Assembly: GCF_016638705.1 (NCBI RefSeq)
Contig: NZ_CP067341.1
Span: 4,839,501 to 4,903,500, forward strand
Reading direction: 5' to 3'
Length of the DNA: 64,000 nucleotides
Source: Lysinibacillus agricola
GTDB lineage: Bacteria; Bacillota; Bacilli; Bacillales_A; Planococcaceae
Both the position numbers and the translations under genes were made by a program. This document shows, one piece after another, positions 45,315-53,922 of the stretch (its first letter is position 1; each line of letters opens with the position of its first letter). The notes under the pieces were generated by a model, which searched no databases, was not told the origin of the DNA, and worked only from the letters and a program-made list of their open reading frames with translations.

Positions 45315-46385
45315 TTAATTTGATTTTTTTCCTTTCTTCCCCTTCGCAATTTGCTTTGATTTGCGTTGCTCATTTAGTTTTGCCTGTGCATTTGCTTTTC
45401 GTTCAATAAAAGCAAGCTCTCTTTGCAATTTAAAGTAGCTTTGGAGACGTGATTGTTCAAGCACACCATCTGTAATGGCTTGCTGTACAGCACAATGTGG
45501 CTCCTTCTTATGTGTGCAATCCCTGTAATGACAGGCTGTAGAAAGTTCCTCAATATCCTTAAAACTAGAGGATAAGCTGTCACTCTCCCATAATTGTAAC
45601 TCTCGCATTCCGGGTGTATCAATTAAACAACCACCACCTGGCAATAAAACTAATTCACGATGTGTTGTTGTATGGCGCCCCTTCGCATCATCTTCACGAA
45701 TACCCGAAACCTTCATAAGCTCCTCGCCACTTATTGCATTAGTCAATGTGGATTTCCCTGCGCCAGAAGAGCCAAGTAATGCTCCTGTCACACCTTCCGT
45801 AAATAACACACGAATATCTTCTAAGCCCTCACCTGACAGAGCACTAGTCACAAAAATATCCACACCAAACGCTACAGATTCAACCTCACGTATTTTACTA
45901 GAAACATCTTCACAGAGATCAGCCTTCGTCAATACAATGATTGGCTTTGCTCCTGAATCCCACGCTGCAACTAAATAGCGTTCTAAACGGCGAATATTAA
46001 AGTCGGCATTTAAGCTCATCACTAGAAGCACGATATCAACATTCGATGCTACAATCTGCTCTTGTACTTCCCCCCCGGCGGCCTTGCGGGAAAAGACTGA
46101 TTTTCGTGTAAACAATTTATGAATAATGGCCTTTTCCTCACCAGGCATTTTCTCAACTAGCACCCAATCCCCAACCGCTGGGTAATCCTCACGTGCTAAT
46201 GATGTATACGCATAATGTCCAGCAATCGTTGCCAGCCACTCTCCTTCTTCAGCCAATACACGATAGGAATGCTTATGTTCTAATGTCACCCTAGCCGGTA
46301 CACAATTCGCTAGCTTAGCCTCCTGTTTAAATCCAGTCATTTGCTCTTCAAAATATGTTGAAAATCCTAAAGTTGTTAAATTCAA
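45315..46385 (-). CDS. rsgA: RsgA-type ribosome-associated GTPase (second paralogue type)
   Basis: A 356-residue circularly permuted GTPase with an N-terminal OB domain (30-110). G4 is 'VLTKADL', then G1 'LLGSSGAGKSTLTN' (about 206), G2 'GRHTTTHRELV' and G3 'DTPGMREL'. A C-terminal zinc site 'ACHYRDCTHKKEPHC' and a basic tail follow. RsgA checks late 30S maturation. The N-terminus is longer than that of standard Bacillus RsgA (about 298 residues), so this is probably a second copy. It starts with TTG 46385 behind AGGAGG. A leader-peptide attenuator precedes it. Confidence 0.92.
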   Translation of the reverse strand: MNLTTLGFSTYFEEQMTGFKQEAKLANCVPARVTLEHKHSYRVLAEEGEWLATIAGHYAYTSLAREDYPAVGDWVLVEKMPGEEKAIIHKLFTRKSVFSRKAAGGEVQEQIVASNVDIVLLVMSLNADFNIRRLERYLVAAWDSGAKPIIVLTKADLCEDVSSKIREVESVAFGVDIFVTSALSGEGLEDIRVLFTEGVTGALLGSSGAGKSTLTNAISGEELMKVSGIREDDAKGRHTTTHRELVLLPGGGCLIDTPGMRELQLWESDSLSSSFKDIEELSTACHYRDCTHKKEPHCAVQQAITDGVLEQSRLQSYFKLQRELAFIERKANAQAKLNEQRKSKQIAKGKKGKKSN

Positions 46386-46440
46386 TTTGTTTTCCTCCTA
46401 AATATGCATATCATTTGTAATCAATTTTGAAAATAAACAC

Positions 46441-46479
46441 AAAAAAACCATGTCTCTGCGCAATTCGGCAGTTACAAGG
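46441..46479 (-). terminator. Attenuator terminator before rsgA
   Basis: On the minus strand, CCTTGT-CTGC stem with loop around CGAATTGC and returning GCAG-ACATGG, then seven T. It lies about 55 bases before the rsgA start, so it must be read through or prevented. Confidence 0.8.
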
Positions 46480-46542
46480 TTCACAGGCACATTTAAGAGA
46501 ATATACAAATCACCACAATTGTGATTTAAATACAATGCGTGG

Positions 46543-46614
46543 TCAATTTATATAATTTAGGCGTGTGAAATTGAACAAACCGAATTGCAGTTCGTTAAAA
46601 GCGGCTCTATTCAT
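46543..46614 (-). CDS. Leader peptide upstream of rsgA (predicted)
   Basis: A 23-codon frame (or 24 from the ATG at 46617) that reads MNRAAFNELQFGLFNF then TRLNYIN and stops. The ATG at 46617 lies six bases after AGGTGA. Codons for Glu-Leu-Gln-Phe-Gly contain GCAATTCGG (46588-46580). This is the exact complement of CCGAATTGC (46468-46460) in the terminator loop downstream, so ribosome position on the leader could choose between a long-range pairing and termination. No homologue is known to me. Confidence 0.65.
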   Translation of the reverse strand: MNRAAFNELQFGLFNFTRLNYIN

Positions 46615-46696
46615 CATGTCACATCACCTACTTCCGATTTATTTATTCTAATGTAGCAAAATATTCTGAAATTGTCAATTATAAGATTTCTTTTCA

Positions 46697-46905
46697 AAAG
46701 TTCCATCACCATAACGTCTGGGTTATTCTGTTCCGACCGTCGCTTATCTGAGAGCGGCCGATTTGCCTCTTCTGTAATAGGAGTTAGCCGCAAAGGCGTC
46801 AATCGATACAGGACACTATATGCTTTTAGCCTTCTTCCCTCTATTGTCTCACTCTGGGTGATTCCAAAGGAGTTGCCAATCCTCCACGCCAATCATATTC
46901 TTTTG
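46697..46905. repeat. Diverged intergenic repeat (copy 11)
   Basis: 'catcaccataacgtctgggt' ... 'gttccgaccgtcgct' at one end and 'ttgccaatcctccacgccaa' at the other recall the repeat ends, but the inner part is unlike the other copies. Confidence 0.5.
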
Positions 46906-47345
46906 ATGATGAAACTTTAAAAATAGAAATCCTTTTTTCAAAAATCTAAAAAGAGATTACTTAATAAAAAGACAAGTTGACTTTTAACAGGGCATCCCTT
47001 TAGAGGACTTTGTACATAATAGATTACTAATACGTTGAACATCTTTCAACAATATACTCGACAAAAGTCTTTCAAATAATAAAAAACTCATAAATTAAAA
47101 ATGTCCAATAAAGAGATTATCAAAATATGATCCAACAAAAGTTGATTTGGGCACCATTATAAAATGTGTTATCGTAAAAAAACAATTATTAAAGAGGCTT
47201 TATAAAGAACTATCTACTAAATATTTAAAACATCTTAACCATTTATAAACAACCATGTTATACTGTAATATACTTACATAATTACTAATATTGTAAAAAA
47301 TACACTCCCTTACTTACAGACATTTTATAAAGAAAGGAGAAAAAT
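46906..47345. other. AT-rich region upstream of comQ
   Basis: No gene seen. A hairpin GTTGAACATCTTTCAAC is at about 47034-47050. A likely comQ promoter (-10 TATACT at about 47259) is followed by AAAGGAG before the start. I found no TTGCGG-type ComA half-sites. Confidence 0.45.
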
Positions 47346-48275
47346 ATGAACACTACTTCCCAAAAAGAAATTATGGATTGTGCATCTAATTGGATTATTG
47401 AGTCTTTTTTCAATCAGCAATTACAAGATACTGCCATTGAATACATACAATATAAATTCAATCAACCTTTAAGTTTCTCAAAACTAACTGAAATACACTA
47501 CAACGTTTTTAGAAATGTACATAATAAAAAAGAATTAATAGAAATTCAAACCATTGTAGAACTTATTCTTTTATCAGCTGATATATTGGATGATATTCAA
47601 GATAATGATGCTTCGTGTAATCCTTGGAGTAATAAAACCCTTAGTTGTAATTTAAATATTCTACTTGGGTATTTGTTTATAGCTTTCCAAAGAATACACT
47701 CTATTGATTGTTCTGATGATGTAAAAATTTTCTTACATAACATTATATACCCATCACTACTTGATGCAATTAATGGGCAACACGCTGATTTAATTAATGA
47801 CCTTACTACTGAACAAGAGTATTTTGACATGACAGCATTAAAATCAGGGTCTCTCATTTTATTGGCAAATTTACTTGGTGCCGGAAATGTATGCCCAACA
47901 ACATTTGAAAAAATAAAAGAATACTCATATTATCTCGGCATTATTGCACAAGTAAGAAACGATGTGAATGATGTATTATACACGAAACATAAAAATGATA
48001 TGAAAGGTAAAAAGAAGACACTTCCTATTTTATATTATCTACACATACAAGATCCGAGGTTTGCATCAATAAAGGAATATTATAATAAAAATGTCTCCTT
48101 TGAAGAATTGCTTGATAGTGAACGTCAAACATTACAGCTTTGTATCGATAATGGTGGTGCAATAACATACTGTAAAGTTGTTGAGCAAATATATCTTAAG
48201 AAGTTTAAGGATTGTATATATTCTTTAGATATCCCTACTAAGCATAAACATTTACTTCTTACTATCAACGTTTAG
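47346..48275 (+). CDS. comQ: ComQ, isoprenyl transferase for the ComX pheromone
   Basis: A 309-residue all-helical protein of the polyprenyl synthase fold. The first Asp-rich motif is DDIQD (82-86) within 'SADILDDIQDND' and the second is 'QVRNDVNDV' (202-210). Both match the ComQ branch, which attaches a farnesyl or geranyl group to a Trp of ComX. ATG 47346 follows AAGAAAGGAG. The stop is three bases from the stop of comX on the other strand, so the two genes converge. In B. subtilis they are co-directional. Confidence 0.93.
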   Translation: MNTTSQKEIMDCASNWIIESFFNQQLQDTAIEYIQYKFNQPLSFSKLTEIHYNVFRNVHNKKELIEIQTIVELILLSADILDDIQDNDASCNPWSNKTLSCNLNILLGYLFIAFQRIHSIDCSDDVKIFLHNIIYPSLLDAINGQHADLINDLTTEQEYFDMTALKSGSLILLANLLGAGNVCPTTFEKIKEYSYYLGIIAQVRNDVNDVLYTKHKNDMKGKKKTLPILYYLHIQDPRFASIKEYYNKNVSFEELLDSERQTLQLCIDNGGAITYCKVVEQIYLKKFKDCIYSLDIPTKHKHLLLTINV

Positions 48276-48278
48276 AAG

Positions 48279-48452
48279 TTATTTTGAAGTCCAAGAGATT
48301 GAAGCTGGTAGAATAGAAGTATTTGCGCTTTCAAGCGATTTCAGAGTATCCGTAATTATTTTAATTTCATCTGCGGATACCATATTCACCAATTTTTCTT
48401 GCCCGACATTACTCGAATTATTTAATAAAAAATGAACTAAATCCATTAACAT
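48279..48452 (-). CDS. comX: ComX-like pheromone precursor, encoded opposite comQ
   Basis: A 57-codon frame: MLMDLVHFLLNNSSNVGQ at the N-terminus, a middle with SADEIKIITDTLKSLES, and C-terminal PASISWTSK. The start resembles B. subtilis ComX (M..L..FLL). The single Trp, four residues from the end, is in the position of the isoprenylated Trp. AAAGGATG lies 10 bases before ATG 48452. Its location between comQ and comP supports the call; its orientation (minus) is opposite to both. ComX sequences are too variable for more certainty. Confidence 0.85.
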   Translation of the reverse strand: MLMDLVHFLLNNSSNVGQEKLVNMVSADEIKIITDTLKSLESANTSILPASISWTSK

Positions 48453-48593
48453 TTACATTACATCCTTTCAACTATATGTTATTTGTTCTTAAAAACACTA
48501 TTAATGACAGGAAGCGAAATTATGGTTTTTTAAAAAGTCTTTTTAGTCTTATGTGGTCTATTTATAATTTTACATTTTTATTTATTTTCATTA

Positions 48594-50801
48594 ATGCTCA
48601 ACCCATATATGGGTATAAATATTTCTAGTAATTCATCTGGTGACTATATAATAACCCAGATTAATAAAAACGATGGATGGGTACGTCATACAGCCGTTTC
48701 ACCCGGTGATATTATTACAAAGGTTGACGGACAGGCAATCTCTGATGTCTCTATAAACAGTGGCAGCGAAGTAGAAATTACAGATGGTAAATTCACGCAA
48801 ATATTTGCTATTCCAAAGTTTGAAACAAGACAAACTATTGAAGAACTAATTATTACAAGTATTTTTTCTATACTAGCACTAGTTTTATCAATATTAATGG
48901 TTAAATCTCCGAATGCAGTAAATCGATATTTCATTGGATTCTTGTTATCAGCTGCTTTGAGTTTATTTGCTTCGACCGAGTCTGGAAGGGGAGATATTAT
49001 TGCTAATATCATCATCGCTACTTTTCTGCCACTTGGATCATTGTTTTTAGTTTTATTTATCTTTGCTCTTCTTCATGACAAAGGAATTATTCAGCAACAA
49101 TCATCTATGTGGTTTAAATTTAATAAAGTTTTATGCACAATTGTCATATTAATCAGAATATCAAATTTATTATATCAAGGACCTATTTCAGCAATTAGTG
49201 CAAATTTAATTTTATTTTACTTCTGCGCAAACGTTTTTTTTGTGATTAGCTTATTATGCTATTACTACATAAAAAACACATCTCACGATGGCAAGATTAT
49301 CCTAAAATGGTTAGTATGGATTAATGTCCTTGCATTCACACCATTTATATTGCTGCATGCATTACCTTTTATACTAAATTTACCTTACTTGGATGACTAT
49401 GCTGTTGTAATTTCTTTATTTATCATCCCTATTGGCTATTTCTACTTAGCTGTTTCTAAACAATTAATTGATTTAGATTTCATTTCACATCAAATTCCTT
49501 ATTACTTTTTACTTTCACTTTTACCTGCAAGTACCCTTGCTATAATTATTGTTTATGGCAACTTAAATCTTAATTCTAATATTTTATATTTTTTCTTATT
49601 AATTTTTGTAACTGCAAGTATTATTGTTATTTTACTTTTTATCAAAGAGAAAGTGGACTTCATCCTTCGACACCGACTTTGGATGCGGAATGATAGTTTG
49701 TCTCAGCAACTTGAATTTTTTATTGAAAAATTATCATCAAGTATGAAAGAAAATGATTTAAAAAATTTGTTTATCAGCCAACTTCAAGAATCATTAGGGC
49801 CAAGCATTATTGCTTTTATAACATTTGACTATCTTAAAGACGATTTTCAGTTAGAAGAAATTTCAAGAAACAAACAAGCCATTCACCTTTCTGAAAAATT
49901 TAAAGATCTGATGCGTAATCATAAAAATATAGATTTGCTTGAATATCAGGGTTTGTTAGGTATGAGAATTTATACTATCGAATCTACCCATACATATATA
50001 TGGATTGGCTATAAAAAGAATCAAACCATTTTTAACCTTCATGAAAAAGTATGGTTTATTAATATTGTCAAATATTTAAGGCTCGTATATGAAAACATTT
50101 TTGCCGTTGAAAATCTAATTCATTCTATTGAACAAACCAAGCTTCAACAGACACAATCTTCTTCTACGCTATCTCGTTTTTTGTTTCAGCTATCCGAGCA
50201 AGAAAGAAAACGTTTAGCAGCTGATCTTCATGATTCTGCTTTACAAGATCAAATTATTTGTTATCGTACACTTGAAAACTTAATAGTTACGAATTTCAAT
50301 CTTCCGATAGAAACATTGAAGCAATTGAATCAAATAAAGAACGGAATGCAAGATGTCATTCAACAAATTCGAACTACTTGCAATGAGTTACGACCAAATC
50401 TAATAGCGGAGGTTGGATTAGCTCTAGCATTAGAAGAATTATGTGCTAAGATGCAGGCGAAAGTTAACTATGAAATAAAATATGATCTTCCTACTAAAAT
50501 TGAACATTACGATTACAATCTAGAGATTTGCATTTACCGCGTTATTCAAGAGCTTCTCAACAACGCCAATAAACATGCTAAAGCGTCTATCATCTCCCTA
50601 AGTTTATGGGAAGATGAAAAAAATATTTATCTTGACTATCGAGACAACGGTAAGGGGTTTACCCCAACTACTACAGCAGCCAATACTACACATACGGGAC
50701 TAAATGGTATAAAAGAAAGAGTTCATAGTTTTAAAGGAACTATCGTCTTTCTTACAGAAATTGACCATGGTGTAGAAATTCATATAACAATTCCGAGGTG
50801 A
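48594..50801 (+). CDS. comP: ComP-type sensor histidine kinase (start disrupted)
   Basis: A 735-residue kinase counted from ATG 48594. An N-terminal extracytoplasmic PDZ-like segment ('VSPGDIITKVDGQAIS') is followed by about eight helices (90-345), a GAF-like stretch, HisKA_3 'RKRLAADLHDSALQDQ' (His546), and HATPase_c with 'NNANKHAKAS' and 'DNGKGF'. Order and sequence match ComP. No ribosome site precedes 48594. The natural start seems to be ATG 48522 (AGGAAG seven bases before), which adds the missing first helix but is cut by an in-frame TAA at 48531. Overlaps comA by four bases. Confidence 0.88.
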   Translation: MLNPYMGINISSNSSGDYIITQINKNDGWVRHTAVSPGDIITKVDGQAISDVSINSGSEVEITDGKFTQIFAIPKFETRQTIEELIITSIFSILALVLSILMVKSPNAVNRYFIGFLLSAALSLFASTESGRGDIIANIIIATFLPLGSLFLVLFIFALLHDKGIIQQQSSMWFKFNKVLCTIVILIRISNLLYQGPISAISANLILFYFCANVFFVISLLCYYYIKNTSHDGKIILKWLVWINVLAFTPFILLHALPFILNLPYLDDYAVVISLFIIPIGYFYLAVSKQLIDLDFISHQIPYYFLLSLLPASTLAIIIVYGNLNLNSNILYFFLLIFVTASIIVILLFIKEKVDFILRHRLWMRNDSLSQQLEFFIEKLSSSMKENDLKNLFISQLQESLGPSIIAFITFDYLKDDFQLEEISRNKQAIHLSEKFKDLMRNHKNIDLLEYQGLLGMRIYTIESTHTYIWIGYKKNQTIFNLHEKVWFINIVKYLRLVYENIFAVENLIHSIEQTKLQQTQSSSTLSRFLFQLSEQERKRLAADLHDSALQDQIICYRTLENLIVTNFNLPIETLKQLNQIKNGMQDVIQQIRTTCNELRPNLIAEVGLALALEELCAKMQAKVNYEIKYDLPTKIEHYDYNLEICIYRVIQELLNNANKHAKASIISLSLWEDEKNIYLDYRDNGKGFTPTTTAANTTHTGLNGIKERVHSFKGTIVFLTEIDHGVEIHITIPR

Positions 50802-51433
50802 AAAAATTGATTCACATCCTTTTGGTAGACGATCACCAAATGGTCGGTCTAGGTACTAAAGCTATATTAGAAAATGAACAGGATTTTAAAGTTACCTATC
50901 TACACGAATTAGAAGAAGTTTATAACGAATTTGAAACTCGAAATTACGATGTTTACTTATTCGATATTCAAATGCCTAAGTGCTCTGGTATGGATTTAAC
51001 TAAAAAACTATTAGAAATACAACCTCAAGCTAAAGTCATTTTATATACAGGATTTGATTACTATTCACAATTTAACTCTCTTATGAATTTGAATATTTGT
51101 GGGATAGTCAGTAAGACCGTCCCCTATCAAGATTTAATAATGACAATACGTGCAACTTTAAGAGGGTATGTGTTATTACCTTTAGACTTAGTAAAACAAT
51201 ATAAACTATCTTCTCACTCGAACGAGGATTTAAATGCATTACTCACTCAGAAAGAATTATTAATTCTTCAAGATTTGGTAAAGGGATATAGTAATCAAGA
51301 AATTGCTGATCAATTGTATATGAGTACACGTGCAATTGAATATAACTTAACTAAAATTTATAAAAAATTAGACGTCACTTCACGTACAGAAGCTGTATCA
51401 GAGGTACTACGTTTAAAAATTTTGAAACAGTAA
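50798..51433 (+). CDS. comA: ComA-type response regulator
   Basis: A 211-residue NarL/LuxR-type regulator. The receiver domain is 1-120, with acidic 'LLVDDHQ', phospho-acceptor Asp56 in 'YLFDIQMP' and 'IVSKTVP'. The C-terminal helix-turn-helix is 'LTQKELLILQDLVKGYSNQE' then 'RAIEYNLTKIYKKLDVTSR', close to ComA. The GTG at 50798 overlaps the comP stop; TTG 50807, five bases after GAGGTGA, is perhaps the real start. It would be phosphorylated by ComP and is the likely activator of the neighbouring peptide operon. Confidence 0.92.
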   Translation: MKKLIHILLVDDHQMVGLGTKAILENEQDFKVTYLHELEEVYNEFETRNYDVYLFDIQMPKCSGMDLTKKLLEIQPQAKVILYTGFDYYSQFNSLMNLNICGIVSKTVPYQDLIMTIRATLRGYVLLPLDLVKQYKLSSHSNEDLNALLTQKELLILQDLVKGYSNQEIADQLYMSTRAIEYNLTKIYKKLDVTSRTEAVSEVLRLKILKQ

Positions 51434-51469
51434 ATTTCCAAAATATTTTCTAACCTGATTCATAAAGGT

Positions 51470-51907
51470 TTACATCCTAATGGGTTGGCTCTGTTTTAAA
51501 ATCGCTTTTTTTACAGTAATAGACTGTAAAATAGTAAAAAATGATATTAAAAGAAAAGCAATAAAAGCTAAAAAAGGAATTGTTACAAAGCCCAGCCAAT
51601 TTATATATGTTCCAGTACATTCAGATTCTAAAGAACAAAACGATGTAATAGAAGTTTTTTGTATTAAATAATGATAGAAGGAAAGGCAAGCTCCTGGGAT
51701 GGAAAACATTAAAATATATTTTTTTGAAATTCTATCTCGCTCATTTAAACTTAAACCTAAAATAATGACTAATGGATACATTAATATTCTTTGATACCAA
51801 CATAATTCACAGGGGATGAAATTTTTCACTTCACTAAAATACAGACTTGACAGTGTAGCGGTAAGCGATACTAACCAAGTAATTAAAATTAGGCTCTTTT
51901 CTTTCAT
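51470..51907 (-). CDS. bdbC: DsbB/BdbC-type disulfide oxidoreductase
   Basis: A 145-residue membrane protein with four to five helices. The first periplasmic pair is 'CELCWYQR' (Cys33, Cys36) and a second pair lies in 'FCSLESECTG' (about 91-98). This is the BdbB/BdbC signature; such proteins re-oxidise thioredoxin-like partners with quinone. It follows the thioredoxin-like gene by 20 bases and ends the bacteriocin-like operon. This recalls sublancin and its BdbA/BdbB pair, though no glycosyltransferase is present here. Confidence 0.9.
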   Translation of the reverse strand: MKEKSLILITWLVSLTATLSSLYFSEVKNFIPCELCWYQRILMYPLVIILGLSLNERDRISKKYILMFSIPGACLSFYHYLIQKTSITSFCSLESECTGTYINWLGFVTIPFLAFIAFLLISFFTILQSITVKKAILKQSQPIRM

Positions 51908-51927
51908 AGGATTCTATACCTCAATAT

Positions 51928-52338
51928 TTAATATTTAGTGGATAATATTTCAATTGTTTTATCTAACTTCTGTAAACCAATATATTTATCAATCTCTTTC
52001 CCGTTTTCTGTTATTAAAAGAGTCGGCGTTTCTTTTACATTAAATTTTTTAGCAATATCCCTTATCGTCATTTGATCACAATCTAAATAATAAACTTGAG
52101 CATTAGTTTTACCTATTGCTTCGTTTAATATTGGATTAAACTCTCTACAAGCTTGACAGGTAGCTCTTCCAAAGAAAAACGTAGCTGTACCTTGCTTTTG
52201 GATTATTTCTTCAAACTGTTCGGCATTCAGTTCTTCGTATAAAACGGTAGCTTTAGTAGTATTAAAGTTTTTAAAAAAGAATACGCATGAGCCAACTAAA
52301 ATTAACAAAGTAATTATCAATGTTAGTCTACTTTTCAA
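51928..52338 (-). CDS. Membrane-anchored thioredoxin-like protein (BdbA-like)
   Basis: A 136-residue protein with one N-terminal helix (5-24) and an outward thioredoxin fold. Active site CQAC in 'FGRATCQACREFNP' (about 59-62), cis-Pro loop 'VKETPTLLI'. It fits a thiol oxidase partner for the adjacent DsbB-like protein, together able to form the disulfide of the 12-residue peptide. It lies four bases after the permease gene. Confidence 0.88.
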   Translation of the reverse strand: MKSRLTLIITLLILVGSCVFFFKNFNTTKATVLYEELNAEQFEEIIQKQGTATFFFGRATCQACREFNPILNEAIGKTNAQVYYLDCDQMTIRDIAKKFNVKETPTLLITENGKEIDKYIGLQKLDKTIEILSTKY

Positions 52339-52342
52339 TATT

Positions 52343-53020
52343 CTATACCTCCATCTTTTTCATTTTATTCAATCCTATAAATTGAATAATTACACTGCAG
52401 CATATTAATAAGATAAAAGGATATAATAACTCACTAAGTGAAAGCATTAACAAGTTCTTAGGCTCTAAATATAAAAATGGAAGTTTCTTATATAAATTAT
52501 TCTCATTAAAGAATGAATTAAAAATCGGAACTAGGATAAATAAAGATACTATACATGTCATTAATGTTTCCACGGTTTTTTTAAAGAAAACACTTAAGCA
52601 CTGAGAGAAAGAACTGTAAAAAATCAGGATTACTAAATATATGATAAATCTCTCAACTATCCAATTAACATCTATTAACTTTGGAAATGCTATGAAAAAT
52701 GATACCATTCCAAAAAAAAAGGATACGAAAAATATTCCAATATATTTTACGAATTGAAATACATAGAAACTCTCTCGTGAAATATTGCTTAAAAGAATGG
52801 AACGTATAATACCTGATTCAATTAATCTAGGCATTTCTGTAGCTGCTAATACTACAGTCGTCAAAGTAATTATGACTAATAAAATAGCCTCATCAATAAT
52901 TTCAGCATTTATAGTCCTTGTCACAAATGGAGCAGTAATAACTGCTAAAAAAAAGAGATAGAAAAAAAAACTAACTTTATATCTCCCCCATTCACTGCCA
53001 ATTAATCTGGATCCGTTCAT
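52343..53020 (-). CDS. ABC-2 type permease, immunity-like
   Basis: A 225-residue protein with six hydrophobic segments and no clear enzymatic motif. Its position directly after an ABC ATPase (ATG overlaps that stop by four bases) marks it as the permease subunit. The pairing resembles LanFEG or BcrAB exporters, which protect producers of peptide antibiotics. Immunity is therefore inferred from context, not sequence. ATG 53020 is preceded by AAAGGGGAA within the ATPase gene. Confidence 0.82.
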   Translation of the reverse strand: MNGSRLIGSEWGRYKVSFFFYLFFLAVITAPFVTRTINAEIIDEAILLVIITLTTVVLAATEMPRLIESGIIRSILLSNISRESFYVFQFVKYIGIFFVSFFFGMVSFFIAFPKLIDVNWIVERFIIYLVILIFYSSFSQCLSVFFKKTVETLMTCIVSLFILVPIFNSFFNENNLYKKLPFLYLEPKNLLMLSLSELLYPFILLICCSVIIQFIGLNKMKKMEV

Positions 53021-53910
53021 GCTATTTCCCCTTTTTTAATGAAGAATTGTTTCAATTGTCTTGAAACATTGTTAACCTCATAAAATTCTATTTTTCTGTC
53101 TACTAATATTTTTAGAAATTCTGGTAATGCTGATCGTTCGATATCAACTATTATTTTGTCAGGCTCTAACGTAATGTTATATCTCGTTATATCTCCTAAC
53201 TTATTCTCAATAAATATCTTTTGATTCTCTTTGATTGAAATTTCAAAGGTTGATATACTTTGCACGTTCCAATTAATATCCTTAATAATAGAACCATTTT
53301 CTAAAACAATAATTCTATCTGACAGTTCTTCTAACTCTTCCAACAGATGGCTTGATACAAGCAATGTCTTGCCCTGTGAAGAAAGATCTTGAAGAAGTTC
53401 TTTTATTTCTTCTTTTGCTACAGGGTCTAATCCATTAAAAGGTTCATCTAAGATTAATAATGAAGCATCTGTTATTAACACACGAGCAATAGCCAGTTTC
53501 TGTTTCATCCCTAAAGAGTAATTACGAAACTTTTTCCCCCTGGCATCAAACAATTGAACAAATTTTAAAGCCTCATGAATTTTTTCCTTATTATTAATAC
53601 CATCTAATTTTGCAAAATAACTTAAATTTCCCTCCCCAGATAAATGCGGAAAAAAGCTCGGAGTTTCAATAATGGCTTTTGTTTCATTTAAAAGTTCAAT
53701 TCTATTTTTGTTTGTCATTAGTTGTCCTCGCCAAAAAACCTCCCCTTCATAATTAGGTATTAATCCTAAAATAACTTTCATGAAGGTGCTTTTTCCTGCA
53801 CCATTTGATCCTATTAACCCAATAAATTCTGAAGAATGTAACGTAATATTAATATTCGACAGAGCTGCTTTATTCGAATAGTTTTTGGACACGTTTTTAA
53901 GTTCTAACAT
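53017..53910 (-). CDS. ABC transporter ATPase, immunity-like
   Basis: A 297-residue ATPase: Walker A 'GLIGSNGAGKST' (residues 32-43), signature 'NYSLGMKQKLAIARVL', Walker B 'LLILDEPFNGLDP' and the switch His in 'SSHLLEELEE'. The single ABC domain with a C-terminal extension (about 215-297) is of the BcrA/LanF class. With the overlapping permease gene it probably clears the peptide from the membrane. It follows the small anchored protein gene by 12 bases. Confidence 0.92.
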   Translation of the reverse strand: MLELKNVSKNYSNKAALSNINITLHSSEFIGLIGSNGAGKSTFMKVILGLIPNYEGEVFWRGQLMTNKNRIELLNETKAIIETPSFFPHLSGEGNLSYFAKLDGINNKEKIHEALKFVQLFDARGKKFRNYSLGMKQKLAIARVLITDASLLILDEPFNGLDPVAKEEIKELLQDLSSQGKTLLVSSHLLEELEELSDRIIVLENGSIIKDINWNVQSISTFEISIKENQKIFIENKLGDITRYNITLEPDKIIVDIERSALPEFLKILVDRKIEFYEVNNVSRQLKQFFIKKGEIA

Positions 53911-53922
53911 TAAGACCCCTCC

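Noticed and set aside
48476..48628. 50-codon plus-strand frame with a membrane-like segment across the comP start
   Set aside because: No ribosome site; the hydrophobic look comes from T-rich DNA, and the ComP first helix reads in another frame.
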